Source: Oscillospiraceae bacterium | GTDB taxonomy: Bacteria; Bacillota; Clostridia; Oscillospirales; Oscillospiraceae | DNA: 64,000 nt | Reading direction: 5' to 3' | NCBI GenBank assembly: GCA_015068235.1 | Contig: SVKY01000004.1 | Span: forward strand, 1-64,000 | Shown here: positions 56,491-64,000 of the stretch, piece by piece | Layout: each line of letters starts with the position of its first letter | Position numbering within the stretch: the first letter of the stretch is position 1 | Program-made: the position numbers and the translations under genes | The notes under the pieces: model-generated | Databases searched by the model: none | What the model saw: only the letters and a program-made list of their open reading frames with translations | What the model was told of the DNA's origin: nothing

Positions 56491-59400
56491 TTTAAGCTAC
56501 CTCTCTTTTCGTCGTTTGCTCTTGTGCCGATCGTGTGATCGGCTCTGCTGATGATGGTGCCGTCATCGAGGACGATCTTGAGATCGAGCTCCTCGACCCT
56601 CTTGAGGATCTGCCCCAGGATGGAGTTGCTTTGTTTGACGGTCTCATCGTTGGCAATGCCGAGATCGGCAGGCAACGGCGCATCTGCAGTGACCTCGGAA
56701 AAACGCTGCCAAATACTGCTCGGCTTATTCAGTGCCAGACCCGACAGATGCGGATTTTCCGGACTTTCGGAAGAATATGACTTGTTTTTTTGCAACAAAG
56801 CTTCTGCCTCCTGCGCCGCAAATTCCATATCTCTGATGTGTCTGGGCGCTGGGTTTTTAGGACTGATGTACTCAAGCTCAGTATAATCGGGTTTGTTCTC
56901 TGCTTCGTAGGCGATTAGGGCTTGCTTCGTAGCATACTCCAAAGCTTCAGCGGCTTCATCAAGCTGTGTCTGTGTCACGGAGGTGCCTTCTTGTTTGCTG
57001 TATTCAAGCAGATTTTCATATGTTTCTGCCGCAGTTATCTGAATCTCTCGCAAGGTTGCGTAGGAAAAGTCATCGGCCGAGTATTGTGGGTTCGCAATTT
57101 TCTCCGAGGCAGTGCGCATTTTTGCAGCATCCTGTGAGAGGTACGCTGCATAGAGATCATCATATCGATCAACGACAGCGAGATTATACTCATACGCTCG
57201 TTGCGCTTCCTGCATTCCGAACAAGATGGACTGTTTGCCGCCACCTTCTATCCACTTCACATAGTCCATATCATACTGCTTCATTGCTTCATTTTTTTCG
57301 TCATAGTTCATTGACGAATCGTTCGCAATGCGTGTAAGCTCGTTGTAGATAGTACGCGCATTTTCGTAGGCCATCTGCGAGCCTAAAACGCTTTTGTCGC
57401 CTGCTAAAGTTTCTTTTGAAGCAAGGTAGTCTGATTCCATATTACCGAGAAGATCATATGTCTTCCGTTTAGTTAGTGCATCATTGATTGCATTGGAAAG
57501 TTCATCATACTTTTGGACAACGCCATCAATAATTTCGATTTCGACGCCGGTTGCTTCAGATAACGTGCCGGAGATGTAATTAGCACGGTCTTCATACCCG
57601 GCTTTAACCTTGCCATTGACATCAATTAACGTATAAAACTCATCTACAAGATCGTCATACTTTTTATAATCAAATGATACGTTATTGTACGCATCTTGCT
57701 GTCTGCGTGCAGAATCTTCGGCAGCCTCTGCGGCGCCATGATATTCTTCGGCAACCGTCTTCAAAGCCGCAACGCTTTCACGGTACGCTTCACTTGCAGC
57801 TTCCGTTTTTGCAATAAGCGGGCCAAGCGTAGCGGCAAAGGCAATTCCGGCGGCGGTCGTGGTTCCAAATGCGCCACTAAGACCTCCGGTTGCATTTTTC
57901 AACTTAGAGAACGTTTTTGTCAATGTTGAAATCGAAGATGTGAATTTAGACACCTTATTCGTCACAAAAATTGATGCAATGGTCACTCCAAGCGCTTTTG
58001 CGATCGGGATCAAATCCTCCGAATTTTCGATGCAAAAATCGAAAAACTCCATCGCCGCAGGCAGCAGCTTCTCCCCCATCGGGATCAAGAGCTCCGTCTG
58101 CACCGTTCTTCCCAAGGCTGCCCATTTAGTCGAGGTCGATTCCATTTTGACCGCTCTGACCTGCTCCATGGCATCGACCGTGGCGGAAATTTCGCCGTTG
58201 ACATCTCCGATGGCAGCGATGGCATCCTTGCCCATGTCCTCCCACATTGTGCCGTAGAGGGCAACACCTGCTGTGTTCTGCTTGACCTCGTCGGACATGG
58301 AAAACAGCGCATCATTGACGGTTTTCGCTGCCTGCTTGGCTTCCTCGCCGCCGGCGGCAAATTTTTTGCGCATCTCGTCAGCGTTTAATCCGAGAATTTC
58401 ATAGGCTTCGGTCGTGCTTGCCGCTTCGTCCTTTGTTTTGATGCCGAATTCCTTCGTCGCATCGCCGAGCTTGTCCACACTAAAAACGCCTGTTGCAACG
58501 CCGTTGGCAAGGGAATTGAAGAAGCCGTCTGCATCATAGCCCAAGCTTTTGTAATGCACGGAATATTCGTTGATCACGTCCAGCAGATCGCCGTTTTTGT
58601 TCAATCCCTTCTGCGCGCCCTGCACGATCAAGCTGTACGCCTGGTCCGCCGAGATGCCGAATTGGCTTGTCAGCATGTTGACCGCTCGCATCTGCTCAGC
58701 GGTCTCAAAGCCGAAATTCTCCTTGAGGATCAGCGCATTTTCTGCCATTTGTTGCAGCTTCTCGGGGTCTGTCTCGTGTGTCTGCTGCGCAATGACCGCC
58801 ATCGTGTTTGCAACGTCGTTTAAGTCCTCACCAAGTCCCGAGTCAAAGACCGCCTTCATCGCAAGCTCGTAGGACTGCATTGCCTGCGCGTTTGCTCCGG
58901 TCTGGATTTGAATGGACGAGAGGGCATCTTCATAATTCATTGCCACTGCAGCCGTCGCACCGACAGCAGCAGCACCTGCGGCAAGAGTTGCCCCAAATTC
59001 CTTGGCAGCATCCTTGGCAGCAGTTTTTGCCTTGTCATAGTCCTCTTTCAGATCATCTAAAGACTTTCCGAGCTTATCGTGATCCTTGGCGGCGGTCATG
59101 GCATCCTTGCCGGACTTTTCGACCGCTTCGCCCTCACCCTGTGCCGCCTTCTTTGTGTCATCCAACTGCTTTTCAAGCTTTTTAAGCTTGGCTTCGGCAA
59201 AGACGACCTCACGCTGCAACGCACGGTATTGCTCTTGCCCGATCTCACCCTTTTCGAGCTGCTTCTGCGCATCACGCTCGGCTTGCTTCAAAATATCGAT
59301 TTTTTTCTTGGTGTTGTTGATCGATTGCGCCAAAAGCTCCTGCTTTTGTGTCAGCGCAACAATATTCGTCGGATCGACCTTCAAAGCGGCATTGACCGAT

Positions 59401-59516
59401 TTTAGCTCATCGGTTGTCTTTTTGGCATTACCGTCAACACCCTTGAGCGCTTTTGATAATTCAGTGGTGTCACCGCCGATCTCCACGGTGATACCCTTAA
59501 TGTGGCTATTGGCCAT
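56487..59516 (-). CDS. Phage tail tape measure protein
   Basis: This 1009-aa protein has a coiled-coil N-terminus (about 20-190, lysine/glutamate rich), a hydrophobic alanine-rich segment (EFGATLAAGAAAVGATAAVAM), the tape-measure core (AMNYEDALSSIQIQ...MKAVFDSGLGEDLNDVAN...) and further coiled-coil and hydrophobic stretches. The tape measure sets tail length; about 1000 residues predicts a tail of very roughly 150 nm by the usual residue-per-length relation (inference). It is the largest prophage gene here besides the tail hydrolase. Confidence 0.93.
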   Translation of the reverse strand: MANSHIKGITVEIGGDTTELSKALKGVDGNAKKTTDELKSVNAALKVDPTNIVALTQKQELLAQSINNTKKKIDILKQAERDAQKQLEKGEIGQEQYRALQREVVFAEAKLKKLEKQLDDTKKAAQGEGEAVEKSGKDAMTAAKDHDKLGKSLDDLKEDYDKAKTAAKDAAKEFGATLAAGAAAVGATAAVAMNYEDALSSIQIQTGANAQAMQSYELAMKAVFDSGLGEDLNDVANTMAVIAQQTHETDPEKLQQMAENALILKENFGFETAEQMRAVNMLTSQFGISADQAYSLIVQGAQKGLNKNGDLLDVINEYSVHYKSLGYDADGFFNSLANGVATGVFSVDKLGDATKEFGIKTKDEAASTTEAYEILGLNADEMRKKFAAGGEEAKQAAKTVNDALFSMSDEVKQNTAGVALYGTMWEDMGKDAIAAIGDVNGEISATVDAMEQVRAVKMESTSTKWAALGRTVQTELLIPMGEKLLPAAMEFFDFCIENSEDLIPIAKALGVTIASIFVTNKVSKFTSSISTLTKTFSKLKNATGGLSGAFGTTTAAGIAFAATLGPLIAKTEAASEAYRESVAALKTVAEEYHGAAEAAEDSARRQQDAYNNVSFDYKKYDDLVDEFYTLIDVNGKVKAGYEDRANYISGTLSEATGVEIEIIDGVVQKYDELSNAINDALTKRKTYDLLGNMESDYLASKETLAGDKSVLGSQMAYENARTIYNELTRIANDSSMNYDEKNEAMKQYDMDYVKWIEGGGKQSILFGMQEAQRAYEYNLAVVDRYDDLYAAYLSQDAAKMRTASEKIANPQYSADDFSYATLREIQITAAETYENLLEYSKQEGTSVTQTQLDEAAEALEYATKQALIAYEAENKPDYTELEYISPKNPAPRHIRDMEFAAQEAEALLQKNKSYSSESPENPHLSGLALNKPSSIWQRFSEVTADAPLPADLGIANDETVKQSNSILGQILKRVEELDLKIVLDDGTIISRADHTIGTRANDEKRGSLK

Positions 59517-59580
59517 AGCCCACCCTCCTTGTTTCCAATTCCATACGTACCGAAGCCTTCTCCTTATTCCCGTTACGCAC

Positions 59581-59640
59581 CAAAGCCTTCTCCTTGAGGA
59601 GAAGGTGCCTCGACGGGGCGGATGAGGTGTGTGCAGGCAC
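59581..59640. repeat. Iterated palindromic repeat R1, copy a
   Basis: 60 bp with a CTTCTCCTTGAGGAGAAG hairpin and a CGGGGCGG..GAGGTG stretch. It matches 60751-60810 with two differences. It sits between the tape measure gene and the tail chaperone gene. A degenerate partial copy (GAAGCCTTCTCC) lies at 59552. Confidence 0.8.
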
Positions 59641-59653
59641 TACCGCCCATGGC

Positions 59654-59697
59654 TCCTCTTTACGGATTAAAAACCGACCGGTCAACGCTTTCGACCA
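59654..59697. repeat. Short repeat R5, copy a
   Basis: 44 bp matching 62431-62474 with six differences. It overlaps the last 16 bases of the 92-aa tail gene, so it encodes that protein's final GRKR and stop. Confidence 0.55.
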
Positions 59698-59960
59698 TGG
59701 ATCACCCTCCTGAGCGCGGCGCGGTCAGCCTTGGTCTGTTCCTTCATCCACGCCGCCTCCAGCGCCTCAAGCCCTTCCTTTGATCTTGACAGCGCCGAGA
59801 TAAACGCATCACGCCGCAAAATTAAATAGTCGATAAAATCAAGCTCCTGCATCTGCGGCACGGACATATTTGCAAATTTGGCAACCATCGGCACAGCGCC
59901 GAGAGAAACGTGATAATACCGCCGGATGCCGTCGTCCTCCTCCGGGACGTCCGGCAGCAT
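59682..59960 (-). CDS. Phage tail assembly chaperone-like protein (GT type)
   Basis: This 92-aa protein is helical and charged (ISALSRSKEGLEALEAAWMKEQTKADRAALRRVIHGRKR). Size, position between the major tail protein region and tape measure, and partner gene 59960-60535 suggest a tail assembly chaperone. The TGATG overlap with the upstream gene indicates translational coupling. Confidence 0.6.
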   Translation of the reverse strand: MLPDVPEEDDGIRRYYHVSLGAVPMVAKFANMSVPQMQELDFIDYLILRRDAFISALSRSKEGLEALEAAWMKEQTKADRAALRRVIHGRKR

Positions 59961-60535
59961 CAGTTTTTTGATAGTACAAGCTCCGTCAGCCAGCCGAGAT
60001 AGGCTTGCAAGAGACCACCGATGTCCTCAGCACTGCAGCGAGCCTTCAGATCGGCAACGTTAAGCAAAAAATTCTCGCGGTTGTTGCTGACGAGGAACGA
60101 TGTAAATTTGTAAAGCGCCTCCACACCGTCACTTGCAAGACGCCCTTCCTCCTGCTGCTGCAGGAGCTTCCCGATCTCTTGAAAGCGGTCTGATACCGCC
60201 TTTGTCGGTGTCAAAAGGTGCAAGACCTTCCCATCCGGTGGCAGTTTGACGGAAAAGCACGGCTTTTCCCTGCCCAGCAGATCGCAATCCACCGTTGCAC
60301 CATCACCGTAGGGGCTTAACGCCCCTGCCGCCCGTGCAGGCACTCCGTCCACCTGCTCACCATCAACGTAGGGGCGGACGACCCTGTCCGCCCGTGCACT
60401 CACCCCGTCCACTGCACCCACAGGGTCACGGCGGCACCTGTCCGCCCGCCATCTCAAAATAAAATCAACCGTCAATACTGTGCACATCAGCGCCAGCATC
60501 AACGTCAAAGTCCAAATCAAAGCAGTCTGATCCAT
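59960..60535 (-). CDS. Tail assembly chaperone-like protein with an N-terminal TM and a repeat-derived insert
   Basis: The 191-aa frame has an SD (GAGG, 7 nt) at ATG 60535. Residues about 1-28 form a transmembrane helix (LIWTLTLMLALMCTVLTVDFI). Residues 29-85 are two 20-residue repeats (DGVSARADRVVRPYVDGEQV / DGVPARAAGALSPYGDGATV) encoded by a 60-bp tandem DNA repeat. From about residue 88 (GREKPCFSVKLPPDGKVLHLL) the sequence is phage tail assembly chaperone-like. The hybrid could be a chaperone whose N-terminus was rebuilt by repeat insertion. An internal start cannot be excluded. Confidence 0.65.
   Translation of the reverse strand: MDQTALIWTLTLMLALMCTVLTVDFILRWRADRCRRDPVGAVDGVSARADRVVRPYVDGEQVDGVPARAAGALSPYGDGATVDCDLLGREKPCFSVKLPPDGKVLHLLTPTKAVSDRFQEIGKLLQQQEEGRLASDGVEALYKFTSFLVSNNRENFLLNVADLKARCSAEDIGGLLQAYLGWLTELVLSKN
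60301..60420. repeat. Two tandem 60-bp copies of a CGTAGGGGC palindromic repeat
   Basis: 60301-60360 and 60361-60420 align (CATCA.CGTAGGGGC...CCGCCCGTGCA...CCGTCCAC). A third partial copy (ACCTGTCCGCCCG) ends near 60448. GTAGGGGC...GTCCGCCC-type repeats are typical iterated elements in gut Clostridia. Here they are translated. Confidence 0.75.
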
Positions 60536-60574
60536 AAAAAACCCTCATTTCATACGGTAAAATCTCTCAGTTAT

Positions 60575-60610
60575 GTCATTGCGAGACCGCTTGCGGTCGT
60601 GGCAATCTCA
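60575..60610. repeat. Palindromic repeat R3 (CATTGCGAG...GTGGCAATC)
   Basis: GACCGC/GCGGTC inner stem and ATTGC/GCAAT outer stem. It is followed by a perfect 11-bp palindrome TTGGTGTCCAA/TTGGACACCAA (60611-60633). The 305-bp gap between the two tail genes holds this, a terminator and R1 copy b. Confidence 0.65.
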
Positions 60611-60643
60611 TTGGTGTCCAACTTGGACACCAAAAATAACAAA

Positions 60644-60670
60644 GGGCTGCCAGCCAAAGACCGGCAGCCC
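60644..60670 (-). terminator. Terminator after the major tail protein gene
   Basis: 8-bp stem GGGCTGCC/GGCAGCCC followed on the minus strand by TTTGTTATTTTT. It would reduce expression of downstream tail genes relative to the major tail protein. Confidence 0.65.
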
Positions 60671-60750
60671 GAATCATGCGCCGTGCGTATGCCGCCGACC
60701 ACCACGCTACTGCTTACGATATGCCTTCGGCGCATTTTCACCTGCGCACC

Positions 60751-60810
60751 CAAAGCCTTCTCCTTGAGGAGAAGGTGCCCCGAAGGGGCGGATGAGGTGT
60801 GTGCAGGCAC
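60751..60810. repeat. Iterated palindromic repeat R1, copy b
   Basis: Same 60 bp as 59581-59640, two differences, in the same orientation 1170 bp away. Confidence 0.8.
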
Positions 60811-60840
60811 CAAAGCGATATAAACCCCTTCGAGCTTTGC

Positions 60841-61395
60841 TTATGCAGCCGTCGGCAATGCCTCGAACATCTTGACCAGCGTGCCTTCCTTGTCGCAAGG
60901 CAGTGCACGGAACTTCGGCTGCAGCTTTGTGACGTTGTCACGTGCAAACGCCAGCGCCAAGCCTGCGGTATTCGTTGCGATCATAGCAACATACAGATCG
61001 CCCAACTCTGCATCGACCTGCTTAAAGATTACGACATAGCGCTTGCCGTTGTCCTTGCCGAGACCGCCGATCTTGAGGACGTCATAATCGCCCTCCTTCT
61101 CGATGCGAGCCGTCGATGCAAGGTTTTTCAGGGTATCCAAACCCCATGTGAACACGCCGAGATCCAGCTCAACCGTCTCCTTCGTCGTGATGACTCTCGT
61201 CACGAGACCGTGATCGTCGCTCTCCTCGTGCGTATCGCCGCTGTAGGTGAGGGTTGCCCCCTTGCTTGTTTCGCCGATTTTGTTGGCATCTGTTGCCAAA
61301 GCGACAAGATCGGCAGCAAGCACGCTTGTATCAGCTGCAACCTCAACCAGATAACAGTACCCTGAGCCGAGGGAAGCGGTTTCCTTTGTCCTCAT
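60841..61395 (-). CDS. Phage major tail protein
   Basis: This 184-aa protein starts MRTKETASLGSGYCYLVEV and has the beta-rich layout of siphovirus major tail proteins. Its position after the tail terminator and before the chaperone and tape measure genes fits. GLDTLKNLASTARIEKEG and YVVIFKQVDAELGDLYVAMIATNTAGLAL are typical of the family by position, not by a known motif. It forms the tail tube. Confidence 0.82.
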   Translation of the reverse strand: MRTKETASLGSGYCYLVEVAADTSVLAADLVALATDANKIGETSKGATLTYSGDTHEESDDHGLVTRVITTKETVELDLGVFTWGLDTLKNLASTARIEKEGDYDVLKIGGLGKDNGKRYVVIFKQVDAELGDLYVAMIATNTAGLALAFARDNVTKLQPKFRALPCDKEGTLVKMFEALPTAA

Positions 61396-61398
61396 AAT

Positions 61399-61731
61399 TT
61401 ACCTCCTCGTATAGTATGAAAAATTGAATGTCGTCATAAACAGCTGCACATCCTGCAGCCAAATGCGCACCTCGCACTCCCAAGCCTCGATGCGCCCGTC
61501 CTTGTATGCCTGATTCAGAGCGGAGATCAAACGCTCACGCTCCTCACGCCCTACCCATTGTGCAGGCTCGTAGAGCTCAACGACCACATCATGCTGCAGA
61601 AAATGCAGCCGCTCATCCGAGCCGTCAGCGGTGATCCTGTCGCCGTAAACAGCAAAAACGCCCTCGGGCTGCTCGATAAATACAGTTTCCGCATGCTCGA
61701 TCTGCGCCGCCGTCAGAATTTTATCCACCAT
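61399..61731 (-). CDS. Phage tail terminator-like protein
   Basis: ATG 61731 (MVDKILTAAQIEHAET) has AAGGAG 10 nt upstream and overlaps the preceding stop by 11 bp; the longer frame is rejected. The 110-aa product has the size and pattern of tail-completion proteins (VFAVYGDRITADGSDER..FLQHDVVVELYE). It caps the tail at the head side. Confidence 0.75.
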   Translation of the reverse strand: MVDKILTAAQIEHAETVFIEQPEGVFAVYGDRITADGSDERLHFLQHDVVVELYEPAQWVGREERERLISALNQAYKDGRIEAWECEVRIWLQDVQLFMTTFNFSYYTRR

Positions 61732-62128
61732 CTCGAACAATCTCCTTGATTTCTGCCTCATAGCGAGGCGCTTCCTCATCTAAAATTTTCCTCAGAATAT
61801 ATCTTCCCGGAATGATCCTGCCGTTTCTCGCTTTGCGTGGATTTTCGATCAAATGCGTCAGCCGGTAATTTGGCTTATCTACATACCAAATGAAAACCGA
61901 AGCGGCATTCGTGTCAACCGTCTTTTTGGATCGAATGCTCTGAAAGAGATGTTCCCTGTCAATATCCGATTTTCGCTTCGTCAAACGCCTGCCAACCGGC
62001 ATATCAGCGATGGAGCGTTTCTTAAACCTTGCCATCGACCGAGCCGCCGCTTGATCCACCTGTACTGCAACCGACCGACTGTATTGTCCGAGAGCAACAC
62101 TAATTTGATGATGCAACGGATCAGCCAC
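61721..62128 (-). CDS. HK97 gp10-like phage protein
   Basis: This 135-aa protein has the gp10-like neck protein layout: basic N-terminus (HHQISVALGQYSRSVAVQVDQAA), then TKRKSDIDREHLFQSIRSKK and YRLTHLIENPRKARNGRIIPGR. It acts at the head-tail join. It overlaps both neighbours by a few bases. Confidence 0.85.
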   Translation of the reverse strand: MADPLHHQISVALGQYSRSVAVQVDQAAARSMARFKKRSIADMPVGRRLTKRKSDIDREHLFQSIRSKKTVDTNAASVFIWYVDKPNYRLTHLIENPRKARNGRIIPGRYILRKILDEEAPRYEAEIKEIVRDGG

Positions 62129-62423
62129 GATAGCTCACCCCCAGCAGGCGCACGTTTCTGTGGCGCTCCATGTAATCGTCATAATCGACGATTTTGAAAA
62201 TACCGCCGTCGTACTTGATGCGGTAATATTGCGTGTTAAGCCGTATGTCCTTGATCAGCTCGCAGTAACGCACATCAAAGACCATCTGCAATTGAGATTG
62301 CACAGCTCCTGCATCAACAAACTCCTTGCCGGTGGCTTTGTTCACACCTGCATGCAGCTTTCCGACAGGCTTCCATTCCTTGCCCTCCAGCTTCTGCAGC
62401 TCAACAATATGGTTTCTTCTCAT
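62121..62423 (-). CDS. Phage head closure / head-tail adaptor protein
   Basis: ATG 62423 (MRRNHIVELQKLEGK) has AAGAGGA 8 nt upstream, and that SD lies inside repeat R5. The 100-aa protein has a beta-barrel pattern (MVFDVRYCELIKDIRLNTQYYRIKYDGGIFKIVDYDDYMERHRNVRLL) typical of SPP1 gp16/HK97 gp7-like head closure proteins. Confidence 0.8.
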   Translation of the reverse strand: MRRNHIVELQKLEGKEWKPVGKLHAGVNKATGKEFVDAGAVQSQLQMVFDVRYCELIKDIRLNTQYYRIKYDGGIFKIVDYDDYMERHRNVRLLGVSYRG

Positions 62424-62430
62424 AATTGGG

Positions 62431-62474
62431 TCCTCTTTACGGATTAATAACCGACTTGTCATCACTTTCGATCA
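62431..62474. repeat. Short repeat R5, copy b
   Basis: Same element as 59654-59697 (six differences). On the minus strand it supplies the AAAGAGGA ribosome binding site of the head closure gene. Confidence 0.55.
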
Positions 62475-62496
62475 CGCGAAGCGTGCCGGGAGAGGT

Positions 62497-62622
62497 GCAG
62501 GGGAGGGCGGCTGTGCGCCGAGAATCAGCTTATGAAATAGCTAAGAAACGATAGGCGCACTCGTCAGCGCCTCCCCTGCGCGCCTTCTTTGGGTACTTTC
62601 TTGGCAAGACAAGAAAGTACCG
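62497..62622. repeat. Palindromic element R4 between connector and head closure genes
   Basis: Inverted arms GCAGGGGAGGGCG and CGCCTCCCCTGC (62499-62579) are followed by a 12-bp stem GGTACTTTCTTG/CAAGAAAGTACC (62592-62603 and 62610-62621). It lies in the 300-bp gap between the connector and head closure genes. The remainder to 62722 shows no feature. Confidence 0.65.
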
Positions 62623-62722
62623 CACCACGCAGTGGAGCAAACCGAAGCACCGTACGCATTTTCGATACACCTGCCAAATGCCACTGTTCGCTCGCATGCA
62701 TACCGTTTCAGCGCATTTTTAC

Positions 62723-62998
62723 TCACAGACTGCCGTCCCCGATGGCATCCAGCTTGAGCTGGTTGATCAGCTGCCTTGTGCCAATGGTCACATTGACAGT
62801 TGAGCCTGCCTCGTACCATTCGAGTACGAGGGAAAAGGCAGCGAGCAGATATTCTTCATCTTCGACCGCTTCGGCAATTCCGGCACGCTCTAAGTACCTA
62901 ACCGCAGCCTGATACAGCAGCCCCAGCAGAAGATCATCGTCATCAAAATCAACTCTGCAATGCGCCTTCAGTCTCAGCAGGATTTCAGGATCCATCAT
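62723..62998 (-). CDS. Phage head-tail connector protein (gp6-like)
   Basis: This 91-aa protein is helical with the gp6-like connector pattern: EILLRLKAHCRVDFDDDDLLLGLLYQAAVRYLERAG, then EYLLAAFSLVLEWYE. It binds the portal. Its start overlaps the capsid stop by 4 bp (ATGA). Confidence 0.85.
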   Translation of the reverse strand: MMDPEILLRLKAHCRVDFDDDDLLLGLLYQAAVRYLERAGIAEAVEDEEYLLAAFSLVLEWYEAGSTVNVTIGTRQLINQLKLDAIGDGSL

Positions 62999-64000
62999 GC
63001 GGCATAAGTCATGCCACGCTTGACCACAGCGGTCTCGTCAACCTGCTGGCAGTCCATCGAGCACATGACACGGATCTCGTAGCCGCCGTTTTCCCATGCC
63101 TCGCCTCCGACATTTGTCACGTCCATGCGCATACCGTTACGCACAAACAGAGAGACAAAAGAGGCAAGATCACCGATATACATCGGCGCATAGGTCACAT
63201 CACCCTCGGAAATATCCTCGATGATGTCATTGTCGCCATAAACGACCTGACGACCCTTGATGCGGTCGAAATCACCGGAGATGTCGGGCTTGAGGTACGG
63301 ACGACCGTTGAGATCGTTGAGATTGTCGAGCTCGTCATAACCGTTCTGATTGGTCAAAACGATTGCCTTCTTGCTGACGGCAGTGCGCAAGCTCTTGTTA
63401 AATACCGCCTTGATCGCCTTGACCTTCTCGGCATCGTCAGCGCCCTCGATGGCTTTGAACTCGAGCGCAGAGAGCTTTTCAAGGATCAGGGCATTCTTGG
63501 TCGCAACGTACTTCTTGGCAAACCAGGCGGCGAGATATTCCATCAAACCGTCTGCATTTTCCATCAGCTCGCCGGAAACTGCGATTCTGTCTGCATAAGT
63601 TTTACAGCTAAAGTCAATGCGCTTGAACTTCGGCGTATCGCCCAAGGGGATCTTAGAGCCTTCGCCGACAGCATTCATGCGTGTTCTCGCTGCCGAGGTC
63701 TCGACATTGCGCCAGCCGATGGGAGAGGTCACGCTTTCTACGTGGACATAGGCGGACAGATCGACCATTTCCTTGGCAAGCTCGATGACACGGGTCTCAA
63801 AGTCAGGCGGCACCAGGAAACCGCCGTCCGAGCCGACAGGATCGCCGCCGGAGAGGGTCATTGCCTTGTAAAGATCGGGATACTGTGCGTTAAAACGCTT
63901 GGGGCTGATGCCTTCGCTCAGAGCCTTGAAGAACTGTGTCTTGTAGCTCTTGCTGCCGATCAGATCCTTAAGCTGCTTGGCTCTGCTGTGATCCTCGGCT
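62995..64000 (-). CDS. HK97-family major capsid protein (5' end outside window)
   Basis: The frame stays open to the window edge: the codons before ATG 63861 read AEDHSRAKQLKDLIGSKSYK and continue in frame. At least 335 aa are visible. HK97-fold features include GSDGGFLVPPDFETRVIELA, VTSPIGWRNVET, the P-domain-like KPDISGDFDRIKGRQVVYGDND and MYIGDLASFVSLFVRNGMRMD. The N-terminal helical segment suggests a scaffold-like delta domain. It forms the head shell. Confidence 0.92.
   Translation of the reverse strand, partial: AEDHSRAKQLKDLIGSKSYKTQFFKALSEGISPKRFNAQYPDLYKAMTLSGGDPVGSDGGFLVPPDFETRVIELAKEMVDLSAYVHVESVTSPIGWRNVETSAARTRMNAVGEGSKIPLGDTPKFKRIDFSCKTYADRIAVSGELMENADGLMEYLAAWFAKKYVATKNALILEKLSALEFKAIEGADDAEKVKAIKAVFNKSLRTAVSKKAIVLTNQNGYDELDNLNDLNGRPYLKPDISGDFDRIKGRQVVYGDNDIIEDISEGDVTYAPMYIGDLASFVSLFVRNGMRMDVTNVGGEAWENGGYEIRVMCSMDCQQVDETAVVKRGMTYAA

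Overview
This is one contig from a low-to-mid GC Gram-positive anaerobe. It is most likely a gut Clostridia member of the Oscillospirales/Ruminococcaceae type. The evidence is the gene order lepB-rbgA-rnhB-yraN and tig-clpP-clpX-lon-ysxC, a clostridial CD1247-type acidic zinc-ribbon protein beside efp, and very large Thr/Ser/Tyr-rich secreted multidomain proteins. The genus cannot be fixed from the sequence.

Region 1 (1-20989) is a cluster of four giant exported proteins: a heparinase II/III-type lyase (partial, minus), a secreted endonuclease I paralogue (minus), a second endonuclease I paralogue (plus, divergent), and a putative TIM-barrel glycosidase carrying 23 His/Cys modules (plus). A fifth giant (34065-44351, 3428 aa) has a fibro-slime domain, a phosphodiester glycosidase (NAGPA) domain and several beta-sandwich modules. 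All five end in the same ~310-residue C-terminal region, which is itself two homologous halves. All also carry H...C-x10-C-x2-C modules. No LPXTG or SLH anchor is visible, so the shared C-terminus is the best candidate for a cell-surface attachment or sorting module. This family is the most novel content of the window.

Region 2 (21300-33800) holds two housekeeping operons on the minus strand: tig-clpP-clpX-lon-ysxC-xdhC-methyltransferase (proteostasis plus accessory genes) and lepB-rbgA-rnhB-yraN-dipeptidase-metallophosphoesterase. A small peptide gene lies divergent to the fifth giant protein, across two long T-tracts. A 162-bp chain-of-hairpins element occurs at 21.1 kb and, inverted and ~97% identical, at 44.4 kb.

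Region 3 (44680-48860) has yqeG-M24 peptidase-efp-CD1247 (minus), an unrecognised 205-aa gene and yajC (plus).

Region 4 (48861-64000, continuing past the edge) is a siphovirus-type prophage. Its left end lies in the 3' end of a tRNA gene (a 25-bp tRNA 3' fragment with the tRNA's own terminator). Genes run minus-strand from capsid (right edge) through connector, head closure, tail genes, tape measure, baseplate and a SGNH-plus-transglutaminase-like tail protein to holin and amidase. Several iterated palindromic repeats have invaded the intergenic spaces, and one is translated within a tail gene.
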